The notes under the pieces were generated by a model. The model was given only the letters and a program-made list of their open reading frames with translations. It was not told where the DNA came from and did not search any database. A DNA stretch of 64,000 nt from JAEUMY01 sp031394355. GTDB taxonomy: Bacteria > Pseudomonadota > Gammaproteobacteria > Burkholderiales > Usitatibacteraceae. This document shows positions 59,400 through 64,000 of this stretch, one piece after another (position 1 is the first letter of the stretch; every line of letters begins with the position of its first letter). The translations under genes were made by a program, and so were the position numbers. The stretch covers positions 8,510 to 72,509 of the forward strand of contig JANNSU010000075.1 in NCBI GenBank assembly GCA_031394355.1, written 5' to 3'.

Positions 59400-60455
59400 C
59401 TATACCCGAACTGCCGCAGGCAGCAGCGTCGGCGCTGCATGCGATTGCTGCAGATCGCTGCAGGCCTGCAATACTTCCTCCACGGACAAATCAGAGACAT
59501 CCTGGCTATCGGATTGCAGCAGCCTGTACGGAACACCCCAAGGGCGCCAGCGCGTGGCGTTGGAGCGGCCGAACAGGCACACGATCGGCTTTCCTAGACC
59601 GGCAGCCAGGTGCATGGCACCACCGTCGCTGCACAGGACGAAATCGCATTGAGCAAGACCATCGATCAACGTGCAAAGTTCACTTGTCGGGCAAGGTGTC
59701 ACGGGCGTATCCGTCAATGCCGCCAGCACCACCTCTGCCTTGTCGTTATCGCCCGGGTGGCGCGCGTCCGCTGCGTCGCCTGGTGCCCAGAACAGCCGGA
59801 TCTTCGCGCCGGTCAGGCGGTGCAGCCGTGCGATCAACTCGACAAACCTCTCTGCTGGCCAGCGCTGACTCGGTTTGCGTGCGCTGAGATGAACGCCCCA
59901 GACCGGTTCTGATGTGCTGCGGCTTTCCGTATGCCGCGCATACACCCTCACAGCAGGTGGCGGGCCGTTGATGCCAAATGCGGATGCAAGGCGGAATACA
60001 TCTTCCACTTCATGCAGTTGCACGATCTCCTCGGGCGAGCCGCGCGGGACGGCAATGTCCAGAAATGTCCCGCGGCCGTCTGCCTTGGCAAATCCGATGA
60101 TGCGCTTCGCGCCCAGGACATGCGACAACCACACCAGCCGTTGTAAATAGCTTGGCTCCGCGATGATGACGTCGTCGAACTTGAAGGTTCGAAGCGACCA
60201 GATCTGCCGTGCACGTTCCCAGTAGTACTGGAATGGACGGAAGACGCCTTGAATGTGCTTTCGCTTTGTGTACGCATGTACTGCATCAATGTCGGGATTG
60301 CCCTCCAGGACTGCGCGATGATATGAATTGACATACACCGCGATGTGCGCGCCGGGGAAATGCTGTCGCAGCGCCGCGATAAGCGGTGTTGTGCACACCA
60401 GATCGCCGATGTTGTCCCGACGGACCAGGATGATGCGTGGCGGACCATTTCTCAT
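59400..60455 (-). CDS. Glycosyltransferase family 9 (heptosyltransferase-like)
   Basis: A 351-residue cytosolic enzyme that adds heptose or a related sugar to lipopolysaccharide core. The ATG at 60455 overlaps the preceding stop by four bases and begins MRNGPPRIILVRRDNIGDLV, the family N terminus. The C-terminal domain has LSARKPSQRWPAERF and the donor-binding SDGGAMHLAAGLGKPIVCLFG. Substrate identity (WaaC, WaaF or other) cannot be assigned. Confidence 0.92.
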   Translation of the reverse strand: MRNGPPRIILVRRDNIGDLVCTTPLIAALRQHFPGAHIAVYVNSYHRAVLEGNPDIDAVHAYTKRKHIQGVFRPFQYYWERARQIWSLRTFKFDDVIIAEPSYLQRLVWLSHVLGAKRIIGFAKADGRGTFLDIAVPRGSPEEIVQLHEVEDVFRLASAFGINGPPPAVRVYARHTESRSTSEPVWGVHLSARKPSQRWPAERFVELIARLHRLTGAKIRLFWAPGDAADARHPGDNDKAEVVLAALTDTPVTPCPTSELCTLIDGLAQCDFVLCSDGGAMHLAAGLGKPIVCLFGRSNATRWRPWGVPYRLLQSDSQDVSDLSVEEVLQACSDLQQSHAAPTLLPAAVRV

Positions 60456-61672
60456 TTGTGTTCGCGCCGCCAGGATAGCCAGGCTGCCAGGCACATCATG
60501 GCTACCGCAGCTTGTTCATTGTGAAACGTGCTGTTGACGAGACCGATGAAAAGCGTGGTGACAAGTGCCATCGTTGCAGCCAGCCAGAATACCGCCCCGG
60601 GATCTTCCGGGTCACGCGGCACACTGCGCAACAACGCAGCTGCCCACGCGAGGAAGAAGGCCAACATCGACGCCGCACCGACCAGCCCCCTTTCTGAAAG
60701 CGTATCGAAATAGAGACTGTGCGCGTGGGCGCCATCATAGTCGCGCTTGGGATCCCATGTGCGGCCCTGATCCAGGGTCCACTGACGATATTTCTCGGTG
60801 GTAATCCGTGGAAAATTGTCCATGCCGATTCCAAACACGGGATGAGCTTTCCAGGCCGTCGTGGCACGTTCCCACAGCAGATCCCGAAATGCCAGGACAT
60901 TCTTGTTGTCAAGATTCCGCGAGTGTTTGCGTACGACCCAGGGGTCTGCAACGACGACCAGAACCGCGACCAGCGCACTCGCAGCAACCAAGATCAGCGC
61001 GGGCTTCCAGGACCGTCGGGCCTGGAGACCAACAATGATCACGGCGAGCACCGGCAGGCAAAGCAGTGCCGCACGACTCCCTGTTGCGACCACCGCAACG
61101 CCGAGCCCGAAGAGCGACACCAGGAGCGCGACACGAAAGCGGGGCAGAAGTCGCGCCCACAGGCTGGCAAGAAGCGCGGCCACGATGCCAAATATCGTGC
61201 AAAGGTAGGTGGCAGTGTGGTTCGAGTGACCAATCGAATGCAGCTCCAGCCCTTCCTTCGCGGACCCGGCAAAATTCCACGCACCGATCACCGAGGCAAG
61301 CAGGGTTCCTGCGATCAAGGCAACAAACACTGCCAGCCATTGCGCCTGGCCATAGCCGGCGCGCCAGATGCACCACAGCAAGAGAAACGTCCTGACGATG
61401 TCTCGAAGCCCGAGCCACTCACCGGATTTGATGCCGGCAAAGGGTGTGCCGATGACAGCGGCCAGAATGGACACTGCGATGAGCGTGTCCCAGAAGCGCC
61501 ATGGCCCGCCCCATTGACGGTCCCTGACACGATTCACAATCCAGACCGCGAAGAACAGCACACCCAGAATGTTCTTGGGGGCTTCATACAACGGGAGCAC
61601 GAATGCCAATCCGAGCAGCAACGCCAGTTCGATGTTTCGCGACGTTGGCCCCGCAAAGCTGGCTCTAATCAT
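60452..61672 (-). CDS. O-antigen ligase family membrane protein
   Basis: A 406-residue protein with about ten to twelve membrane helices. The large periplasmic loop holds HPVFGIGMDNFPRIT and AHAHSLYFDTLSERGLVGA, characteristic of the Wzy_C/WaaL ligase domain. It joins glycan chains to lipid A core or to other acceptors. It overlaps glycosyltransferase genes at both ends, by four and eight bases, so the three are one unit. Confidence 0.9.
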   Translation of the reverse strand: MIRASFAGPTSRNIELALLLGLAFVLPLYEAPKNILGVLFFAVWIVNRVRDRQWGGPWRFWDTLIAVSILAAVIGTPFAGIKSGEWLGLRDIVRTFLLLWCIWRAGYGQAQWLAVFVALIAGTLLASVIGAWNFAGSAKEGLELHSIGHSNHTATYLCTIFGIVAALLASLWARLLPRFRVALLVSLFGLGVAVVATGSRAALLCLPVLAVIIVGLQARRSWKPALILVAASALVAVLVVVADPWVVRKHSRNLDNKNVLAFRDLLWERATTAWKAHPVFGIGMDNFPRITTEKYRQWTLDQGRTWDPKRDYDGAHAHSLYFDTLSERGLVGAASMLAFFLAWAAALLRSVPRDPEDPGAVFWLAATMALVTTLFIGLVNSTFHNEQAAVAMMCLAAWLSWRREHK

Positions 61673-62840
61673 GGGCTGAAGGGCTCGGCGGCACAGCGAC
61701 AGTCATTGCTGCCGCTTGTTCTGCGAAGACGGCATTGGCGCGCGCGCTGAATGCGGCAAATGAAAATCGGTCGAGATGCGCAGTCGCGAAGCGAGGATCC
61801 GGCCGATTCGCCCGCGCCCGCACCAGCGCAGCACCGAAGCCCTGCCCGCCATCGTATCGAGGGTCGGCAAAGAGATATCCGGTGACGCCATCAATCATGG
61901 TCTCGGTAAATGGCGGTGCATTGGGCGCCAGAACCGGCAGGCCACACTGCTGCGCCTCGATGACATTCAGCCCGAGTGCCTCCCTTTCAGGCAAGCCCGT
62001 AAGCAGATAGTCGAGGCCAGCGTAGACAGCGGCCACATCCGACTGAAATCCCCAGAATCGAACGCGTTTGTCCAATGGGGCGACCGCTGCCTTGAGTTCA
62101 CGCAAGACCCGATAGCCGATGGCACTGCCGAACACTTCAATGTTGATGTCAGGTTGCGCACAAAGCGAGGACATGATGGCTCGGAACAATTCAGGAAACT
62201 GTTTCAGTGGGGCGAGTCGGGAGACTATGCCCAATGTAAGTCCGGGCCGCTTTACATACTTCGCCTCGGGAGCCAGCGAGCGATAGACGGGTTCACATGC
62301 TGCCAGCACGCGGTCCCGAAATTTGCGTCGATCCCATTCCACCATCGGGCCGGACATGATGGGCGCGCCATGATGGGAACGCTGCAACTCGGCCACACCG
62401 AGGAGCGGGTCGGCTTGCACTGTACCCAATCCTGCCCGGATCAACGTCGTCGCCACGTAATGCGATACAGGTAGAAGCTTGTGGGCGGCCCGGTAGTAGT
62501 ACGGTACCGCAGAGGAGTACACCGCTTGATGCGCCAAACCAAGTACACGATGCTGGCTCGCAAGGCGATCAACCAGCCCCTTGGGCACGGGTGAGTGAAT
62601 GCAGATCAGCGCATTGGCAGGCATATCCGGAATGCCCCCCTTCTCCCGGAAGTCATGCCGCAGAAGCCTTGCATCACCCCTTGGAATACCCGACCAGAAT
62701 GCTGAGTCTGCCGAAGCAACAATCTCGTTCTGCCAGCCCGACTCTTGCAGTGCGCGCGCAAGAAAACCCGTGTAGATCTCCGCGCCACCCAGTGTTGGTG
62801 AAGCATTGAGATGCACAACCGGCGGCCGGGTCACGGACAT
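61665..62840 (-). CDS. Glycosyltransferase family 4-like enzyme
   Basis: A 391-residue GT-B glycosyltransferase. The ATG at 62840 begins MSVTRPPVVHLNASP; an upstream in-frame start would add 37 unlikely residues. The N-terminal domain has NASPTLGGAEIYTGFLARAL, and the C-terminal donor domain has LTLGIVSRLAPLKQFPELF and EREALGLNVIEAQQCGLPVLA. It is likely to act in cell-surface glycan synthesis with the ligase and GT9 enzyme. Sugar specificity is unknown. Confidence 0.9.
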   Translation of the reverse strand: MSVTRPPVVHLNASPTLGGAEIYTGFLARALQESGWQNEIVASADSAFWSGIPRGDARLLRHDFREKGGIPDMPANALICIHSPVPKGLVDRLASQHRVLGLAHQAVYSSAVPYYYRAAHKLLPVSHYVATTLIRAGLGTVQADPLLGVAELQRSHHGAPIMSGPMVEWDRRKFRDRVLAACEPVYRSLAPEAKYVKRPGLTLGIVSRLAPLKQFPELFRAIMSSLCAQPDINIEVFGSAIGYRVLRELKAAVAPLDKRVRFWGFQSDVAAVYAGLDYLLTGLPEREALGLNVIEAQQCGLPVLAPNAPPFTETMIDGVTGYLFADPRYDGGQGFGAALVRARANRPDPRFATAHLDRFSFAAFSARANAVFAEQAAAMTVAVPPSPSAHD

Positions 62841-63039
62841 GATGGGGCAAAAATGGGTGGATGATCGAAGTGGGAAGGCTCCTGAGAGCCGGACAGAAGT
62901 GAACCTGAACGCTGCGGTAAACTTGGCACCGAAATCGTGGTGCCAGAACACTCTGCGCCCATTCGTTGTTGTAGTCCCCGCATTCTACCGGGTCATCTTC
63001 GATGGATGCGGCAACCGCTAACCCAGCAAGGACTTGAAC
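62841..63039. other. Divergent spacer between glycan genes and fabI
   Basis: About 200 bases hold the promoters for the divergent genes. I see no strong -10/-35 pair or gene. Confidence 0.4.
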
Positions 63040-63825
63040 ATGGGCTTTCTCGCCAACAAGAAGATTCTCATCACCGGAATGCTATCGAGCCGATCCATTG
63101 CTTATGGCATCGCAAAAGCCGCCCATCGTGAAGGTGCGTCGCTCGCGTTCACGTATCAGGGCGAAGGGATTCGCGAGCGTGTGGAGAAGCTGGCACTGGA
63201 ATTCGGCAGCAGCATCATCCTGCCCTGCGATGTGGCCAGTGATGAAAGCATTGATGGCCTGTTTGCTTCCTTGAAGGAACACTGGGACGGGCTCGACGGG
63301 CTGGTGCACTCAATCGGCTTCGCGCCACGAGAGGCGATCGCCGGGGACTTTCTCGAGGGTGTCACGCGGGAGAATTTCCGCATTGCCCACGACATCTCCA
63401 GCTACAGCTTCGCAGCCCTCGCGCGCGCAGCACTGCCTCTGATGACGGGGCGCAACGCATCGTTGCTGACCCTCTCGTATCTGGGTGCGGTCAGGGCGGT
63501 CCCGAACTACAACACGATGGGGCTTGCCAAGGCCAGCCTTGAGGCCTGCGTGAAGTATCTCGCGACGAGCGTCGGGCCGCGTGGCATTCGGGTGAATGGC
63601 ATTTCGGCAGGACCGATCAAGACGCTGGCTGCAGCGGGAATAGGCGGCTTCGGAAAAATCCTTCACCACGTCGAGAAGCACGCGCCGCTGCGTCGCAATG
63701 TCACAACTGAGGAGGTGGGCAATGTCGCCGCTTTCCTGCTTTCTGATCTCGCCAGTGCTGTGACGGCAGAGATCACCTATGTTGATTGCGGATTCAGTAC
63801 CGTTGCCGCTGGCATGGACGAGTGA
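63040..63825 (+). CDS. fabI: Enoyl-ACP reductase (NADH), FabI
   Basis: A 261-residue enzyme that reduces enoyl-ACP in the last step of each fatty-acid elongation round. The ATG at 63040 starts MGFLANKKILITGMLSSRSI; a TTG two codons earlier is less likely. The glycine-rich NAD loop is followed by TLSYLGAVRAVPNYNTMGLAKASLE, containing the catalytic Tyr and Lys in FabI spacing. Sequence in this block is close to E. coli FabI, the target of triclosan. Confidence 0.96.
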   Translation: MGFLANKKILITGMLSSRSIAYGIAKAAHREGASLAFTYQGEGIRERVEKLALEFGSSIILPCDVASDESIDGLFASLKEHWDGLDGLVHSIGFAPREAIAGDFLEGVTRENFRIAHDISSYSFAALARAALPLMTGRNASLLTLSYLGAVRAVPNYNTMGLAKASLEACVKYLATSVGPRGIRVNGISAGPIKTLAAAGIGGFGKILHHVEKHAPLRRNVTTEEVGNVAAFLLSDLASAVTAEITYVDCGFSTVAAGMDE

Positions 63826-63860
63826 CCTGACTCTCGGCAGTGAAAGAAAAGGGCGCCGCA

Positions 63861-64000
63861 GTGAACTGCACCCCAGAAGTTGGACATCTGTCCATTCTTT
63901 TGGGGTGTTTTCATGTCCAAGTACACAGCGGCGTTCAAGCAGGCGGTCGTTGAAGAGTGTCTTAAGGCCGAGGATTGCGTCGCAGCGATTGCAAAGCATC
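63861..64000 (+). mobile_element. Left end of an IS3-family (IS150-type) insertion sequence
   Basis: TGAACTGCACCCC followed by GTTGGACA is the terminal inverted repeat seen in many IS150-group elements. The orfA start follows within 50 bases. The window ends inside the element, so the right end, orfB and target duplication cannot be seen. Confidence 0.75.
63913..64000 (+). CDS. IS150-type transposase OrfA, N-terminal part
   Basis: The first 29 codons are visible and read MSKYTAAFKQAVVEECLKAE and on to KH, then the window ends. This is the start of the helix-turn-helix domain of IS3-family OrfA. It would normally be translated with OrfB by a frameshift. Confidence 0.75.
   Translation, partial: MSKYTAAFKQAVVEECLKAEDCVAAIAKH

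Overview
The window reads as chromosomal DNA of a GC-rich Gram-negative bacterium, most likely a betaproteobacterium (Burkholderiales/Nitrosomonadales type). Pointers are the gloB / methyltransferase / rnhA / dnaQ block, the aat-bpt-pyrD block, a soluble RnfB-like protein near nth, a YejBEF importer and many periplasmic c-type cytochromes. This is inferred from gene content and order only. I saw no rRNA, tRNA or CRISPR array.

Layout. 1-2.7 kb: TonB-dependent receptor with a His-rich secreted partner. 3.0-5.7 kb: a little-known secreted/outer-membrane set ending in MerP-like and MerT-like proteins. 5.7-11.2 kb: a periplasmic copper-handling operon (TolC-like lipoprotein, multicopper oxidase, cupredoxin, CusF-like, DUF411) behind a MerR/CueR-type promoter with a 19-bp spacer. 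11.2-13.1 kb: methyltransferase and patatin. 13.1-16.7 kb: a second CueR-type promoter, a His-rich small ORF, CueR, the Cu(I) ATPase CopA and the chaperone CopZ. 16.7-23.0 kb: aat, bpt, pyrD, alanine dehydrogenase, RnfB-like protein, an amber-interrupted beta-propeller gene, nth. 23.5-27.8 kb: a complete tungsten aldehyde oxidoreductase operon of the Aromatoleum aorABC type. 27.8-32.8 kb: a Crp/Fnr regulator divergent from a monoheme cytochrome, a NapC/NirT remnant, and a decaheme MtrA/DmsE plus MtrB/PioB conduit. 33-36.5 kb: two cytochromes c, dnaQ, rnhA, methyltransferase, gloB. 36.6-44.2 kb: M13 peptidase, GNAT, tldD/pmbA, mltD. 44.5-46.1 kb: HiPIP and a c-heme HAMP membrane protein. 46.3-47.7 kb: an AT-richer pair of orphans. 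48-59.4 kb: YejBEF with four tandem paralogous binding proteins. 59.4-62.8 kb: glycosyltransferases and O-antigen ligase. 63-64 kb: fabI and the left end of an IS150-type element.

How it works together. The first 17 kb form a layered metal, mainly copper, defence: outer-membrane uptake, periplasmic oxidation and buffering, and CueR-controlled cytosolic efflux. The middle carries respiratory and electron-transfer modules (AOR, porin-cytochrome conduit, cytochromes, HiPIP). The rest is housekeeping, peptide import and envelope glycan genes.

The most striking signal is not a gene. The 12-bp palindrome GCGAATATTCGC (usually TGCGAATATTCGCA) occurs exactly 21 times, both between genes and inside conserved genes in all three reading frames. 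A second signal is a family of long inverted repeats built from ACAGATGAACACGGATG units that bracket the spacers of four successive gene pairs.
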